NCBI RefSeq assembly: GCF_001427285.1 | Contig: NZ_LMFV01000056.1 | Location: forward strand, 229,284-293,283 | DNA: 64,000 nucleotides | Origin: Mesorhizobium sp. Root552 | GTDB lineage: Bacteria; Pseudomonadota; Alphaproteobacteria; Rhizobiales; Rhizobiaceae | Direction: 5' to 3' | In this document: positions 44,055-53,971 of the stretch, piece after piece | Layout of the letters: each line of letters opens with the position of its first letter | How positions within the stretch are numbered: position 1 is the stretch's first letter | Notes under the pieces: model-generated | Seen by the model: only the letters and a program-made list of their open reading frames with translations | Databases searched by the model: none | Told to the model about the DNA's origin: nothing | Program-made: the position numbers and the translations under genes

Positions 44055-46841
44055 CTAACCGAGATCGGTTTCGTCGCTGGGCGGCGCTGTTTCGGTGTCG
44101 CCGTTGGTGTCGTCATCGTCGTCGGAATTCGGCTCCGAAATCCGTTCGACAGAAACGACCTTCTCACCTTCGGCGGTGTTGAAAATCGTCACGCCCTTGG
44201 TTGCGCGGCTGGCAAAGCGGATGCCCGCCACCGGAACGCGGATAACGGTGCCGCCATCGGAAACCAGCATGATCTGGTCATCGTTGCCGACCGGGAACGT
44301 GGCCACCAACGGACCGATTTCATCGACCTTGGATACGTCCGTGGCGCGAATGCCCTTGCCGCCGCGATTGGTGAGCCTGAAATCGTAGGACGAGGAGCGC
44401 TTGCCGTAGCCGAGTTCGGTCACAGTCAAGACGAACTGCTCATGCGCCTTGAGGAACTCATAGCGTTCGTCGGTAAGCTGCGCCTCCTCGCCAACCTCTT
44501 CGTTGGTGAGCGCAATCTCTTCTTCCTCGCCATTGCCTGACAGCGCTCGACGTTCGGCAGCGGAACGCTTGAGATAGGCGGCCCGTTCAGAGGCATCGGC
44601 ATCCACATGCTCGATGATGCTCATGGAAATCGCCCGGTCGCTATCGGCCATGGCGATGCCACGCACGCCGACCGAATTGCGGCTTTGGAACACGCGCACG
44701 TCATCGACGCGGAAGCGGATGCATTGGCCGGAATTTGCCGTCAAAAGCACATCGTCATTGTCGGTGCAGGTCTCGACGCCAAGGATCTCGTCGCCTTCCT
44801 CCTCCAGCTTCATGGCGATCTTGCCGTTGCGGTTGACCTGGACGAAGTCCGACAGCTTGTTGCGCCGAACGGTGCCGCGCGTCGTCGCGAACAGGACGTC
44901 GAGATCGCCCCAGCTCGTCTCGTCCTCGGGCAGCGGCATGATCGTAGTGATGCGCTCGCCCTGCTCCAACGGCAGCATGTTGATGAGCGCCTTGCCACGC
45001 GATTGCGGGCTGCCGACAGGCAGGCGCCAGACCTTTTCCTTGTAGACTATGCCGCGCGAGGAAAAAAACAGCACCGGCGTGTGGGTGTTGGCCACGAACA
45101 GCCGGGTGACGAAATCCTCGTCCTTCGTCGACATGCCGGAGCGGCCCTTGCCGCCGCGGCGCTGTGCCCGGTAGAGCGACAGCGGCACGCGCTTGATGTA
45201 GCCGGAATGGCTGACGGTAACGACCATGTCCTCGCGCTGGATGAGGTCTTCGTCATCCATGTCCGCACCGCCATCGGCAAGCTCGGTGCGCCGCGGCGTG
45301 CCGAATTCGTCACGCACGGCAGCCAGTTCGTCCTTGACGATCTGCTGGATGCGGGCGCGCGACGACAGGATGTCGAGATAATCCTTGATCTCGTCGCCGA
45401 TGGTGTTCAACTCATCAGCGATCTCGTCGCGCCCAAGCGCCGTCAAGCGCTGCAGCCGCAGTTCGAGGATGGCGCGCGCCTGTTCCTCCGAGAGATTGTA
45501 GGTGCCGTCGTCGTTGATGCGGTGGCGCGGGTCATCAATCAGGCGGATCAACGCCTCGACGTCGGCCGCCGGCCAGCGCCGCTCCATCAACTGTTCGCGA
45601 GCCGTCTGGGGATCGGGCGCAACACGGATCAGCTTGATGACTTCATCGATATTGGCAACAGCGATGGCGAGACCAACGAGGACGTGAGCGCGGTCGCGCG
45701 CCTTGCGCAGTAGGAATTTCGTCCGGCGGCTGATGACTTCCTCGCGGAAGGACACGAAGGCCTTCAGCATGTCGATCAGCGTCAGCACTTCCGGCTTGCC
45801 GCCGTTCAGTGCAACCACGTTCGCGCCGAACGAGGTTTGCAGCGGCGTATAGCGATACAGCTGGTTGAGGATCACCTCGGCGTTGGCGTCGCGCTTGAGC
45901 TCGATGACGACGCGATAGCCCTGGCGGTCGCTCTCGTCGCGGATGTCCGAAATGCCTTCGACGCGCTTGTCGCGCACCAGTTCGGCCATCTTCTCGATCA
46001 TCGACGCCTTGTTCACCTGGAAGGGGACTTCCGTGATGACGATGGCTTCGCGATCGCCGCGCATGTCCTCGATATGGACCTTGCCGCGCATGACAATGGA
46101 GCCGCGCCCGGTGGAATAGGCGCTATAGATGCCCGACCTGCCAAGAACGATGCCGCCCGTCGGGAAATCCGGTCCCGGAATGATGTCCATCAGGTCCGTC
46201 AGGTCGATGGCCGGATTGTCGATGATGGCGATTGCGCCGTTGCAGACTTCGATCAGGTTGTGCGGCGGAATGTTAGTGGCCATGCCGACGGCGATGCCGC
46301 CCGAGCCGTTGACCAGAAGGTTCGGAAAACGCGCCGGGAGGACGCGGGGTTCTTGCCCCGACGCATCGTAGGTGTCCTGGAAATCGACCGTTTCCTTGTC
46401 GATGTCCTCCAGAAGTTCATGCGCAACCTTGGTGAGGCGCGCCTCGGTGTAGCGCATCGCCGCCGGCGGATCGCCGTCGATAGAGCCGAAATTGCCCTGC
46501 CCGTCGATCAACGGCACGCGCATCGACCAGTCCTGGGCCATGCGCACCAAGGCGTCATAGATCGAGGCATCGCCGTGCGGATGGTATTTACCCATCACGT
46601 CGGCGACCGGGCGGGCCGATTTCACATATTTGCGGTTCCAGTGATAGCCGCTCTCATGCGCCGCATAGAGGATGCGCCGGTGCACGGGCTTCAAGCCGTC
46701 ACGAACGTCGGGCAGCGCACGGCTCACGATCACGCTCATCGCGTAGTCGAGATAGGAGCGCTGCATCTCCTCGATAATGGATATCGGCTCGATGCCGGAA
46801 GGGCCGCCGTCGGCGTCGCGCGGTGTGTTCTGGTCGGTCAA
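44055..46841 (-). CDS. gyrA: DNA gyrase subunit A
   Basis: A 928-residue gyrase A subunit, which breaks and rejoins DNA while GyrB hydrolyses ATP to introduce negative supercoils. The catalytic tyrosine is Tyr131 in [10 protein letters not shown]. The quinolone-determining region reads [16 protein letters not shown] (residues 85-100). The residue equal to E. coli Ser83 is Ala92, while the equal of Asp87 is Asp96. The C-terminal beta-pinwheel domain includes a GyrA-box-like [11 protein letters not shown] near residue 561, and the protein ends in an acidic tail. A short insertion rich in Glu is seen near residues 750-780. Confidence 0.96.
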   Translation of the reverse strand: MTDQNTPRDADGGPSGIEPISIIEEMQRSYLDYAMSVIVSRALPDVRDGLKPVHRRILYAAHESGYHWNRKYVKSARPVADVMGKYHPHGDASIYDALVRMAQDWSMRVPLIDGQGNFGSIDGDPPAAMRYTEARLTKVAHELLEDIDKETVDFQDTYDASGQEPRVLPARFPNLLVNGSGGIAVGMATNIPPHNLIEVCNGAIAIIDNPAIDLTDLMDIIPGPDFPTGGIVLGRSGIYSAYSTGRGSIVMRGKVHIEDMRGDREAIVITEVPFQVNKASMIEKMAELVRDKRVEGISDIRDESDRQGYRVVIELKRDANAEVILNQLYRYTPLQTSFGANVVALNGGKPEVLTLIDMLKAFVSFREEVISRRTKFLLRKARDRAHVLVGLAIAVANIDEVIKLIRVAPDPQTAREQLMERRWPAADVEALIRLIDDPRHRINDDGTYNLSEEQARAILELRLQRLTALGRDEIADELNTIGDEIKDYLDILSSRARIQQIVKDELAAVRDEFGTPRRTELADGGADMDDEDLIQREDMVVTVSHSGYIKRVPLSLYRAQRRGGKGRSGMSTKDEDFVTRLFVANTHTPVLFFSSRGIVYKEKVWRLPVGSPQSRGKALINMLPLEQGERITTIMPLPEDETSWGDLDVLFATTRGTVRRNKLSDFVQVNRNGKIAMKLEEEGDEILGVETCTDNDDVLLTANSGQCIRFRVDDVRVFQSRNSVGVRGIAMADSDRAISMSIIEHVDADASERAAYLKRSAAERRALSGNGEEEEIALTNEEVGEEAQLTDERYEFLKAHEQFVLTVTELGYGKRSSSYDFRLTNRGGKGIRATDVSKVDEIGPLVATFPVGNDDQIMLVSDGGTVIRVPVAGIRFASRATKGVTIFNTAEGEKVVSVERISEPNSDDDDDTNGDTETAPPSDETDLG

Positions 46842-47094
46842 ATCGGATCACGCAGTCTTGGGAATCACTCTATTCTTATATAGGAACGCTGCTGGATTCT
46901 CCAACAGCCAGCGATCTTTTCCAACGCTGAATTTCTCCAATATTTCAATTGGATATGCCGTATTCTCCTAAATGCTGATGAAATATTCGCCGCGTCTTGT
47001 GAAACGATCCGTGATCTTCGCCGGCATCGATGCGAACCGCCCGCTGGCGTCCGGCGTCAGACCACGCTAATTTAGGTTTCAGGGGGAGCAGCAG
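46842..47094. other. AT-rich divergent intergenic region between gyrA and marC
   Basis: These 253 bases separate the divergent gyrA and MarC-type genes and should hold both promoters. Stretches such as TTCTTATATAGG near 46873 and CAATATTTCAATTGG near 46938 are clearly richer in A and T than the coding DNA. A GGGGGAG ribosome site for marC lies at 47080-47090. I see no credible ORF or clear hairpin. Confidence 0.5.
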
Positions 47095-47724
47095 ATGCCG
47101 AGTTTCGATAGTCTTTTCAACGCCTTCGTTACCATCCTCGTGACCATCGATCCCCCGGGCCTCGCGCCGCTGTTTCTCGCCGTCACCCACGGTATGAACC
47201 GGCAGCAGCGCCAACAGGTGTCGGTCCGCGCCAGCATCATCGGCTTTGCCGTAATGGCGCTTTTCGCCGTTGCCGGGGCGTCCATCCTGTCCGTGTTCGG
47301 CATCACCTTGCCGGCATTCCGGGTAGCCGGCGGCTTTCTGCTGTTCTTCATCGCCTTCGAGATGGTTTTCGAGCGCCGGCAGGACCGCAAGGAGAAGATC
47401 TCCGACGTGGCGATCACCCGCGACCACATCCAGAACATCGCCGCCTTCCCTCTTGCGATCCCGCTGATTGCCGGACCGGGCGCGATTTCGGCGACCGTGC
47501 TGCTGTCGGGCTCGTTTCAGGGTTTTGCGGCGCAGGCAGCTCTGGTCGGCATCATTTTCATCTGCCTGGCGATCACCTATCTCGTGTTCGTGCTCTCCGA
47601 ACGGATCGACCGTATCCTCGGCCATACCGGCCGCTCGATCCTGACCCGCCTGCTCGGCGTAATCCTGGCGGCGCTCGCCGTGCAGTTCGTCGCCGATGGC
47701 GTCAAAGCGCTGATGGCGGGCTGA
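47095..47724 (+). CDS. MarC family integral membrane protein
   Basis: A 209-residue membrane protein of the MarC/UPF0056 family with six predicted membrane segments. The motif FVTILVTIDPPGLAPLFLAVT at residues 11-31 and the repeat-half AAFPLAIPLIAGPGAISATVLL near residue 117 are typical. The family was once linked to multiple antibiotic resistance, but that role was not supported, and its function is unknown. It is 136 bases upstream of the ABC binding-protein gene and is probably transcribed separately. Confidence 0.88.
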   Translation: MPSFDSLFNAFVTILVTIDPPGLAPLFLAVTHGMNRQQRQQVSVRASIIGFAVMALFAVAGASILSVFGITLPAFRVAGGFLLFFIAFEMVFERRQDRKEKISDVAITRDHIQNIAAFPLAIPLIAGPGAISATVLLSGSFQGFAAQAALVGIIFICLAITYLVFVLSERIDRILGHTGRSILTRLLGVILAALAVQFVADGVKALMAG

Positions 47725-47726
47725 AG

Positions 47727-47742
47727 TAATACCTTAGTATTA
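47727..47742. promoter_or_regulatory. AT-rich palindrome TAATAC-CTTA-GTATTA upstream of the amino acid/amide ABC operon
   Basis: A 6-bp inverted repeat with a 4-base spacer lies just after the marC stop, within an AT-rich stretch that differs from the surrounding DNA. It is about 120 bases upstream of the binding-protein start. It could be an operator for the ABC operon or part of a weak terminator for marC. No cognate regulator is identified. Confidence 0.35.
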
Positions 47743-47860
47743 TGACTTAAGACTCATATTCCAAAGCCCAATTGAGGATTCCGTGCCGTCGGATACCGTC
47801 TGGCTACCTGCGATGCTTCGGGAGGAAGTCGCCGGCGCACAACCTTATGGGAGGATTTTG

Positions 47861-49207
47861 ATGTCCAAGTTTATCATGACGCGTCGTGGCCTGTTGCGGG
47901 CTGGCGCGGCGTCGGGCGTAGCGCTCGCCGCACCTATGCACTTTATCCGCGGCGCCTACGCCGAGGACATTTCGTGCAATATGCCCAAGGGCGACACCGT
48001 TACTTTTGGCTGGAGCGTGCCGCTTACCGGCCCCTACGCAGATGAAGGCGCGGACGAACTGAAGGCGTTCCAACTTGCCGTGAAGCACCTCAACGGCGAA
48101 GGCGACGGCGGCATGATCCCGACCATGAAGCCTACCGCGCTGAAGGGTAACGGCATCCTTGGCAAGAAGGTCGCGCAGGTCCACGGCGACTCGCAGACGA
48201 AGACCGACGCCGCCCGCGATAACTCCAAGCGCATGATCGAACGCGACGGCGCGATCATGATTTCCGGTGGATCGTCCTCGGCTGAGGCGATTGCCGTGCA
48301 GAGCCTTTGCCAGGACATGGGCGTCATCCATATGTCCGGCCTGACCCACTCCAACGACACGACCGGCAAGGACAAGAAGCGTTACGGCTTCCGCCACTTC
48401 TTCAACGCCTACCAGTCGGGTGTGGCGCTCGGCCCGGTCATCGGCGAAGCCTACGGCAAGGACCGCAAGGCCTATCACCTGACCGCCGACTACACATGGG
48501 GCTGGACACAGGAAGAATCGATGAAGGCCGCCACCGAGGCGATGGGCTGGCAGACGGTCGCGGCCGTTCGCACGCCGCTCGGCTCGGCCGACTTCTCGCA
48601 GTACATCACGCCGGTGCTGAATTCTGGCGCCGACGTCCTGATCCTGAACCACTACGGCAAGGACATGGTGAACTCGCTGACGCAGGCGGTCCAGTTCGGC
48701 CTGCGCGACAAGGAAGTGAACGGCAAGAAGTTCGAAATCGTGGTGCCGCTGTTCTCCGAATTGATGGCGCAGGGCGCCGGCGATGCGGTCAAGGGCATCT
48801 ACGGCACCAGCAACTGGGACTGGAAGCTGGACGACGATGCGACCAAGGCCTTCACCAAATCGTTCGGCCAGGAATACGGCGCACCGCCCTCACAGGCCGC
48901 GCACACCTGCTACGTCCAGGCCCTGCTCTACGCCGATGCCTGCGAACGCGCCGGAACCTTCTTCGCTCCTGCCGTTATCAAGGCGCTCGAAGGCTTCGAG
49001 TTCGATGGCCTGGGCAACGGCTCGACGCTCTACCGTGCGGAGGACCATCAGTGCATGAAGTCGTGCCTGGTCGTCCAGGGCAAGGAAAACCCGAAGGACA
49101 AGTACGATCTGATGGAGATCGTCAAGGTCATTCCTCGCGAGGCGACCACCTACGATCCGGCGATCTTCGGCGGCGAACTCGGCCCGTCCGACGCCAAGCA
49201 GTGCTAA
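47861..49207 (+). CDS. branched-chain amino acid/amide-type ABC transporter binding protein
   Basis: A 448-residue periplasmic binding protein of the LivJ/UrtA/FmdD class (Peripla_BP_6). The N-terminus has a twin-arginine-like signal (MTRRGLLRAGAASGVALAAP), cut near AYA-EDI. GWSVPLTGPYADEGADELKAF near residue 48 is the usual first ligand-binding stretch, and ISGGSSSAEAIAV near residue 134 is the second. The frame is open from 47783, but the ATG at 47861 follows GGGAGG. With the four genes that follow it forms a complete importer. Leucine-type amino acids, amides or urea are possible ligands. Confidence 0.88.
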   Translation: MSKFIMTRRGLLRAGAASGVALAAPMHFIRGAYAEDISCNMPKGDTVTFGWSVPLTGPYADEGADELKAFQLAVKHLNGEGDGGMIPTMKPTALKGNGILGKKVAQVHGDSQTKTDAARDNSKRMIERDGAIMISGGSSSAEAIAVQSLCQDMGVIHMSGLTHSNDTTGKDKKRYGFRHFFNAYQSGVALGPVIGEAYGKDRKAYHLTADYTWGWTQEESMKAATEAMGWQTVAAVRTPLGSADFSQYITPVLNSGADVLILNHYGKDMVNSLTQAVQFGLRDKEVNGKKFEIVVPLFSELMAQGAGDAVKGIYGTSNWDWKLDDDATKAFTKSFGQEYGAPPSQAAHTCYVQALLYADACERAGTFFAPAVIKALEGFEFDGLGNGSTLYRAEDHQCMKSCLVVQGKENPKDKYDLMEIVKVIPREATTYDPAIFGGELGPSDAKQC

Positions 49208-49226
49208 CCGCATAACGCCTCAATAC

Positions 49227-49252
49227 ACCCGGCCGCTTCACGGCGGTCGGGT
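49227..49252 (+). other. intercistronic hairpin after the binding-protein gene
   Basis: A 10-bp stem (ACCCGGCCGC with GCGGTCGGGT, one G-U pair) with a 6-base loop lies 20 bases after the binding-protein stop and before the permease gene. No T-run follows. It probably stabilises the upstream message against 3' decay, raising binding-protein output over the membrane subunits. Confidence 0.55.
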
Positions 49253-49293
49253 TCCCTATCGGGCACATTAACCTCGTTCACAGGCTGGTGGGC

Positions 49294-50319
49294 ATGGACG
49301 CTATATTGCTGCAAATTCTGAACGGCCTCGACAAGGGCGGCGCTTATGCGCTGATCGCGCTTGGCCTAACCTTGGTCTTCGGCACCCTGGGCGTGGTCAA
49401 CTTCGCCCACGGCGCGCTGTTCATGCTGGGCGCGTTCTGCGCTGTCACCTTCAACAAGCTGCTCAATCTCGAAAGCGTGGTGATCGATCCCACCCAGAAA
49501 ACCGCATGGGGCACGCCGCTTGAGGTGCGCACGCCCTATATCGAGGCGTGGCTCGGCGACTTCGGCAAATATCTGCACGACTATTCCGTTCCCGCCTCTA
49601 TCCTGCTTGCCATACCCGTGATGCTGATCATCGGCATCGTCATGGAGCGCGGCCTGATCCGCTACTTCTACAAGCGGCCACACGCCGACCAGATCCTGGT
49701 GACCTTCGGCCTCGCCATCGTCATCCAGGAAATCATCAAGCATTTCTTCGGCGCCAACCCGATCCCGCAGCCTGCGCCAATGGCGTTCGGCGGCACGGCC
49801 TATGTCGGTGAATTCCTCGGCATGGGGCAGACGCTCGCCTATCCCTGGTGGCGCATCATCTACTTCCTGTTCTCGCTCGGCATCATCGGCGCGGTCTTTG
49901 CCTTCCTGCAGTTCACCACCTACGGCATGGTGGTTCGGGCCGGCATGCGCGACCGTGAGACGGTCGGACTGCTCGGCATCGACATCGAGCGGCGCTTCAC
50001 CGTCGTGTTCGGCCTGGCCGCCGTCGTCGCAGGCGTTGCGGGCGTGATGTACACGCCGATCCTGCCTCCCGACTACCATATGGGCATGGAATTCCTGGTG
50101 CTGTCCTTCGTCGTCGTGGTTGTCGGCGGCATGGGTTCGCTTGGCGGCGCCGTCGCCGCGGGATTCCTGCTCGGCATCCTGCAATCCTTCGCTTCGATGA
50201 ACGAGGTGAAGGCAATTATTCCCGGTATCGATCAGATCATCATCTACCTTGTCGCGGTCGTCATCCTGCTGACGCTGCCACGAGGCCTGATGGGTCGCAA
50301 AGGCGTGATGGAGGACTGA
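49294..50319 (+). CDS. branched-chain amino acid/amide-type ABC transporter permease (LivH type)
   Basis: A 341-residue permease of the LivH family with about eight hydrophobic segments. GLDKGGAYALIALGLTLVFGTLGVVNFAHG at residues 11-40 is the family hallmark. The late block VVGGMGSLGGAVAAGFLLG near residue 272 is also conserved. It is somewhat longer than LivH because of an insertion near residues 60-95 (KTAWGTPLEVRTPYIEAW). A GTG two codons upstream at 49288 is an alternative start. It lies 4 bases before the LivM gene. Confidence 0.9.
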   Translation: MDAILLQILNGLDKGGAYALIALGLTLVFGTLGVVNFAHGALFMLGAFCAVTFNKLLNLESVVIDPTQKTAWGTPLEVRTPYIEAWLGDFGKYLHDYSVPASILLAIPVMLIIGIVMERGLIRYFYKRPHADQILVTFGLAIVIQEIIKHFFGANPIPQPAPMAFGGTAYVGEFLGMGQTLAYPWWRIIYFLFSLGIIGAVFAFLQFTTYGMVVRAGMRDRETVGLLGIDIERRFTVVFGLAAVVAGVAGVMYTPILPPDYHMGMEFLVLSFVVVVVGGMGSLGGAVAAGFLLGILQSFASMNEVKAIIPGIDQIIIYLVAVVILLTLPRGLMGRKGVMED

Positions 50320-50322
50320 TCC

Positions 50323-51477
50323 ATGTTCAAAGGCCTCTCCCGCAACGATCTCATCCTGCTCGTCGGCTTTACGGCGTTCGTTCTGCTGATGCCGATCATC
50401 CTCAAGCCCGTTGGTGCCGCCTATCCGGCGCTGATGCAGAAGTTCTGCATCTTCGGCATCTTCGCCATCGGCTTCAACATCCTGTTCGGCCTGACGGGCT
50501 ACCTCTCGTTCGGCCATGCCGCCTTCCTCGGCGTCGGTTCCTATGCGGCTGTGTGGTCGTTCAAGCTGTTCACCATGAACATCATCCCGGCGATCTTCCT
50601 GTCGCTGTTCTTCGCTGCGATCTTCGCGGTGGTTATCGGCTATGTCAGCCTGAGGCGGTCCGGCATCTACTTCTCGATCCTCACGCTTGCCTTCGCGCAG
50701 ATGTGCTACAACCTCGCCTATTCGGTGCTGACGCCGCTGACCAATGGCGAGACCGGTTTGCAGTTGACGTTGAGAGATCCGCGCTGGATCGACGCCATGT
50801 TCCATGAGCCGGGTGCAGGCCTGCCTCGGGCTACTCTATTCGGCCTTGACACAAGCGGCGGCGGACTGGGCGGCTTCTATCTTTGCGCGGTGATCCTGAT
50901 CATCTGCTTCTATATCTCGATGCGCATCTTCCGCTCGCCCTTCGGCATGATGCTGCGCGCCATCAAGTCCAACCAGAACCGCATGCGTTATACCGGCTTC
51001 AACACCCGGCCCTACCTGCTTGCCGCCTTCGTCATCTCCGGCATGTATGCCGGGCTGGCCGGCAGCCTGATGGCCGCAACCGACCCACTTGCCGGCGCAG
51101 AGCGCATGCAATGGACGGCGTCGGGCGAAGTCGTGCTGATGACGATCCTGGGCGGCGTAGGCACGCTGGTCGGCCCGGTCGTGGGCGCTGCCGTGATCAA
51201 GTACTTCGAAAACATCTTCTCTTCATTCGGCCCGGACACGCTTCACGGCGTCTTCAGCTTCCTGCCCGATACGATCGAGGATGCGCTTGTTTCATTCCTC
51301 TCCCTGTTTGTCGGCGAAGGCTGGAACCTGACGCTTGGCGTCATCTTCGTGCTGCTCGTCATCTTCATGCCGGGTGGCATCATCGAGGGCCTGCGCCGCC
51401 TGTGGGTCATCTTCACCCGGAAGCGCGACGGGGGCGATGCCATCCCCGCCGCGACCCACCCCCAACCGGCGGAGTAA
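50323..51477 (+). CDS. branched-chain amino acid/amide-type ABC transporter permease (LivM type)
   Basis: A 384-residue permease of the LivM family. The conserved [25 protein letters not shown] stretch is near residue 50, and the ATPase-contact region [23 protein letters not shown] near residue 214. Late [17 protein letters not shown] near residue 271 is typical. It pairs with the LivH-type protein to make the channel. The stop is four bases before the LivG-type start. Confidence 0.9.
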   Translation: MFKGLSRNDLILLVGFTAFVLLMPIILKPVGAAYPALMQKFCIFGIFAIGFNILFGLTGYLSFGHAAFLGVGSYAAVWSFKLFTMNIIPAIFLSLFFAAIFAVVIGYVSLRRSGIYFSILTLAFAQMCYNLAYSVLTPLTNGETGLQLTLRDPRWIDAMFHEPGAGLPRATLFGLDTSGGGLGGFYLCAVILIICFYISMRIFRSPFGMMLRAIKSNQNRMRYTGFNTRPYLLAAFVISGMYAGLAGSLMAATDPLAGAERMQWTASGEVVLMTILGGVGTLVGPVVGAAVIKYFENIFSSFGPDTLHGVFSFLPDTIEDALVSFLSLFVGEGWNLTLGVIFVLLVIFMPGGIIEGLRRLWVIFTRKRDGGDAIPAATHPQPAE

Positions 51478-51481
51478 CCCG

Positions 51482-52249
51482 ATGAGCGAGAAGAATATCG
51501 TCCTGCACGTCGCCGATGTTCATAAACGGTTCGGCGGGCTGCATGCACTCGCAGACGTCGACCTGCAGGTCGAAGAAGGCACCGTGCACGCCATCATCGG
51601 ACCGAACGGCGCTGGCAAGTCCACCTTGCTCAACGTGTGCGTGGGCCGCATCAAGCCAGACCAGGGACAAGTCGTTTTTGCCGGTGAAGCGCTCAACAAT
51701 CACCAGCCGCACGAGATCAACCAGCTCGGCGTCAGCCGCGTGTTCCAGACGCCGGAGATTTTCGCCGACCTCTCCCTGCTCGAAAACGTCATGATCCCCG
51801 CTTTCGCCAAGCGGGACGGCGCTTTCCGCTTCAACGCCTCGGCCCCTGTCAGCACGCAGAAGGACATTCGCGAAAAGGCAGAGGCCGCACTTGAAGATGT
51901 GGGGCTTTTGAACAGGCGCAATGTCGAGGCCGGCAGCCTGTCGCGCGGCGACAAGCGACGTCTCGAGCTGGCGATGTGCCTGGTCCAGAATCCGCGCCTG
52001 CTTTTGCTCGACGAGCCGACGGCCGGCATGTCGCGGCACGACACCAACAGCACGATCGATCTGCTGAAGCGCATCAAGAGCCGCGGCATGACCAAGGTGA
52101 TCATCGAGCACGACATGCACGTGGTGTTTTCGCTTGCGGACAAGATAAGCGTGCTTGCGCAAGGGCGCATCATAGCAGACGGTACGCCCGAAGCCGTGCG
52201 TGCAAACCCCAAGGTCAAGGAAGCCTATCTTGGGGAGGAACAGACATGA
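51482..52249 (+). CDS. ABC transporter ATPase, LivG type
   Basis: A 255-residue ATPase. Walker A is GPNGAGKST near residue 38 and Walker B is LLLLDEPTAGMS near residue 175. The signature motif reads LSRGDKRR instead of LSGGQ/LSYGQ, with Asp in place of Gln. The switch histidine is in IIEHDMHVVF near residue 208, as usual for LivG. The ATG at 51482 is four bases after the LivM stop. The next ATPase start overlaps its stop (ATGA). The two ATPases form a heterodimer. Confidence 0.9.
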   Translation: MSEKNIVLHVADVHKRFGGLHALADVDLQVEEGTVHAIIGPNGAGKSTLLNVCVGRIKPDQGQVVFAGEALNNHQPHEINQLGVSRVFQTPEIFADLSLLENVMIPAFAKRDGAFRFNASAPVSTQKDIREKAEAALEDVGLLNRRNVEAGSLSRGDKRRLELAMCLVQNPRLLLLDEPTAGMSRHDTNSTIDLLKRIKSRGMTKVIIEHDMHVVFSLADKISVLAQGRIIADGTPEAVRANPKVKEAYLGEEQT

Positions 52250-53019
52250 ACATGGCCGCGCATCACGACAAAGACTTCACGGGGGGAGCGACAACAGTGT
52301 CGGACAACGAAGTCGAGCCGTTTTTCAGCGTCAAGGACATCCACGCCTATTACGGCGAATCCTATATCGTCCAGGGCGTGTCCTTCGATATCCGCAAGGG
52401 TGAAATCCTGTCGCTGCTTGGCCGCAACGGCGCTGGCAAGACATCCACCTTGCGCACCCTGGCACGCGTGGCGTCGCCTCAACTGGCCTCGGGCGAAATC
52501 TGGCTCGAAGGCAAGCCAATCCACAAGCTGAAGGCCCATCAGGCGGCGAAGGCCGGCGTGCAACTCGTTCCCGAGGACCGGCGCATCATCGGCGGCCTTT
52601 CCGTGGAGGAAAACCTGATCCTCGCGCAGGTGACGGAGCCCAAAGGCTGGGAGCTGCAGCGCATCTACGAGCATTTTCCGCGACTGGCGGAGCGGCGCAA
52701 GCAAGAGGCGACGACGCTATCCGGCGGCGAGCAGCAGATGCTTGCCGTTGCTCGCGCGCTTGCCCGCGACATCAAGATCCTTTTCCTCGACGAGCCCTAT
52801 GAAGGCCTTGCACCCGTTATCGTGCAGGAGATCGAGAAGATCGTTCAGCAGATTCGCGACATCGGCATCACAACGATCATCGTGGAGCAGAACGCGGTCG
52901 CAGCGCTGAGGCTTTCCGACCGTGCCGTCATCATGGACACCGGCACTGTCGTGTTCAGCGGCACAGCCAAGGAAGTCCTGGAAAACAGCCAGCTTCGCCA
53001 CGAATATCTGGCGATCTAG
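52246..53019 (+). CDS. ABC transporter ATPase, LivF type
   Basis: A 257-residue ATPase of the LivF family. Walker A is GRNGAGKTS near residue 61, signature LSGGEQQMLAVARAL near residue 159, and Walker B ILFLDEPYEGLAP. It has an unusual 25-residue polar N-terminal extension (AAHHDKDFTGGATTVSDNE) before the normal start of the domain at FFSVKDIHAYYG. It is possible that translation also begins at an internal GTG. Last gene of the operon, followed by a clear terminator. Confidence 0.9.
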   Translation: MNMAAHHDKDFTGGATTVSDNEVEPFFSVKDIHAYYGESYIVQGVSFDIRKGEILSLLGRNGAGKTSTLRTLARVASPQLASGEIWLEGKPIHKLKAHQAAKAGVQLVPEDRRIIGGLSVEENLILAQVTEPKGWELQRIYEHFPRLAERRKQEATTLSGGEQQMLAVARALARDIKILFLDEPYEGLAPVIVQEIEKIVQQIRDIGITTIIVEQNAVAALRLSDRAVIMDTGTVVFSGTAKEVLENSQLRHEYLAI

Positions 53020-53040
53020 TTCCGCAAGGAAAATCGCTGT

Positions 53041-53074
53041 AGCGAAGACGCCACATCGGCGTCTTCGCTGTTTT
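53041..53074 (+). terminator. rho-independent terminator of the ABC operon
   Basis: A perfect 12-bp stem, AGCGAAGACGCC at 53041-53052 with its complement at 53058-53069, has a 5-base loop and is followed by GTTTTC. It lies 21 bases after the LivF-type stop. It ends the 47861-53019 operon before the convergent ATP12 gene. Confidence 0.85.
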
Positions 53075-53131
53075 CAGGAATGCCAACGGAACAGCAGGGC
53101 AACGGGCTCATACTTGGCCCAATTCTGTTGG

Positions 53132-53932
53132 CTAAATCCCCTCACCCTTGATCGACCGCAACAAATCGGCGGCAGCCACGAAGTCGCGCTTCCGTTGCGC
53201 GCGACGGGCAGCGGCTTCAGCGTCCTGCCCCCAATGTTCGATCTGCCAATCTTCATCGACGTGAGCGGCGAGCCAGACGCCATCAACGTCCAGTTCTGAA
53301 GCGTCCAGCGCGAGAGCAAGCAAAGCCGAACCGGTCAGTGACGTCATGACATGCAGGCAAGCCAGTCGGAAGGGATCGGCATCCTTGGCAAGATGCGCAC
53401 CCAGTATGGCGATCGATTCATGTGGCTGTTCGACATGGACCACGCCTTCGGCGAGATTGAAACGCGCGCTCAGTGAGGACTGGACCCAATCCAGCACCGG
53501 GTCCCAATGGCTGTTCTGGCGTTCCACCAAGCCTTGTGGCGCATCGGCGCGATAGCAGAGCATATCCGAGGCGGCGAAGCGCAGGATGTCCTCCAGCACC
53601 ACCTGCGGATCGGACGCCACGCCATCAATGGCCGTGTTGACCAGCCGCAAGACCGGCATCGTCACCGGATCGATGACGTCCTTCTGCGCCTCGAATTCCG
53701 CGGCGACAAGCCGTGCAGCCCCTTCGCTCGGCAGGGCCAGCAAAGCTTTTCCCGGCGTACGCACCGATTTTCCGTCGAGATGGACGGCAAAGCCTGCCGC
53801 GTCCTTCGAAACGGAGGCGTGCTTGTAGAAGCGCTTGGGCAAAGGGGTCTTCATCTGGATTTGCGCACGGCGCGTTGGATCCGGATCAGACAGATGGTTG
53901 CCGGCTTCGAGATCATTCAGGATGTCACGCAT
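53132..53932 (-). CDS. ATP12 family F1-ATPase assembly chaperone
   Basis: A 266-residue protein of the ATP12 family. In mitochondria ATP12 binds the alpha subunit of F1; alphaproteobacteria carry homologues. The conserved N-terminal block LPKRFYKHASVSKDAAGFAV near residue 31 and LDGKSVRTPGKALLALPS near residue 52 are diagnostic, as is DMLCYRADAPQGLVERQ near residue 123. The C-terminal half has the all-helical region ALALDASELDVDGVWLAAHVDE. A GTG one codon upstream is also possible. It lies downstream of an RluC-type gene. Confidence 0.9.
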   Translation of the reverse strand: MRDILNDLEAGNHLSDPDPTRRAQIQMKTPLPKRFYKHASVSKDAAGFAVHLDGKSVRTPGKALLALPSEGAARLVAAEFEAQKDVIDPVTMPVLRLVNTAIDGVASDPQVVLEDILRFAASDMLCYRADAPQGLVERQNSHWDPVLDWVQSSLSARFNLAEGVVHVEQPHESIAILGAHLAKDADPFRLACLHVMTSLTGSALLALALDASELDVDGVWLAAHVDEDWQIEHWGQDAEAAARRAQRKRDFVAAADLLRSIKGEGI

Positions 53933-53971
53933 CACAACTCCTTGCCGGGTGCGAGGTTTGCGTCGCGGTGC

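Noticed and set aside
44607..46883. Plus-strand frames of about 350-370 codons opposite gyrA
   Set aside because: They are fully antisense to gyrA and read as low-complexity shadow proteins.
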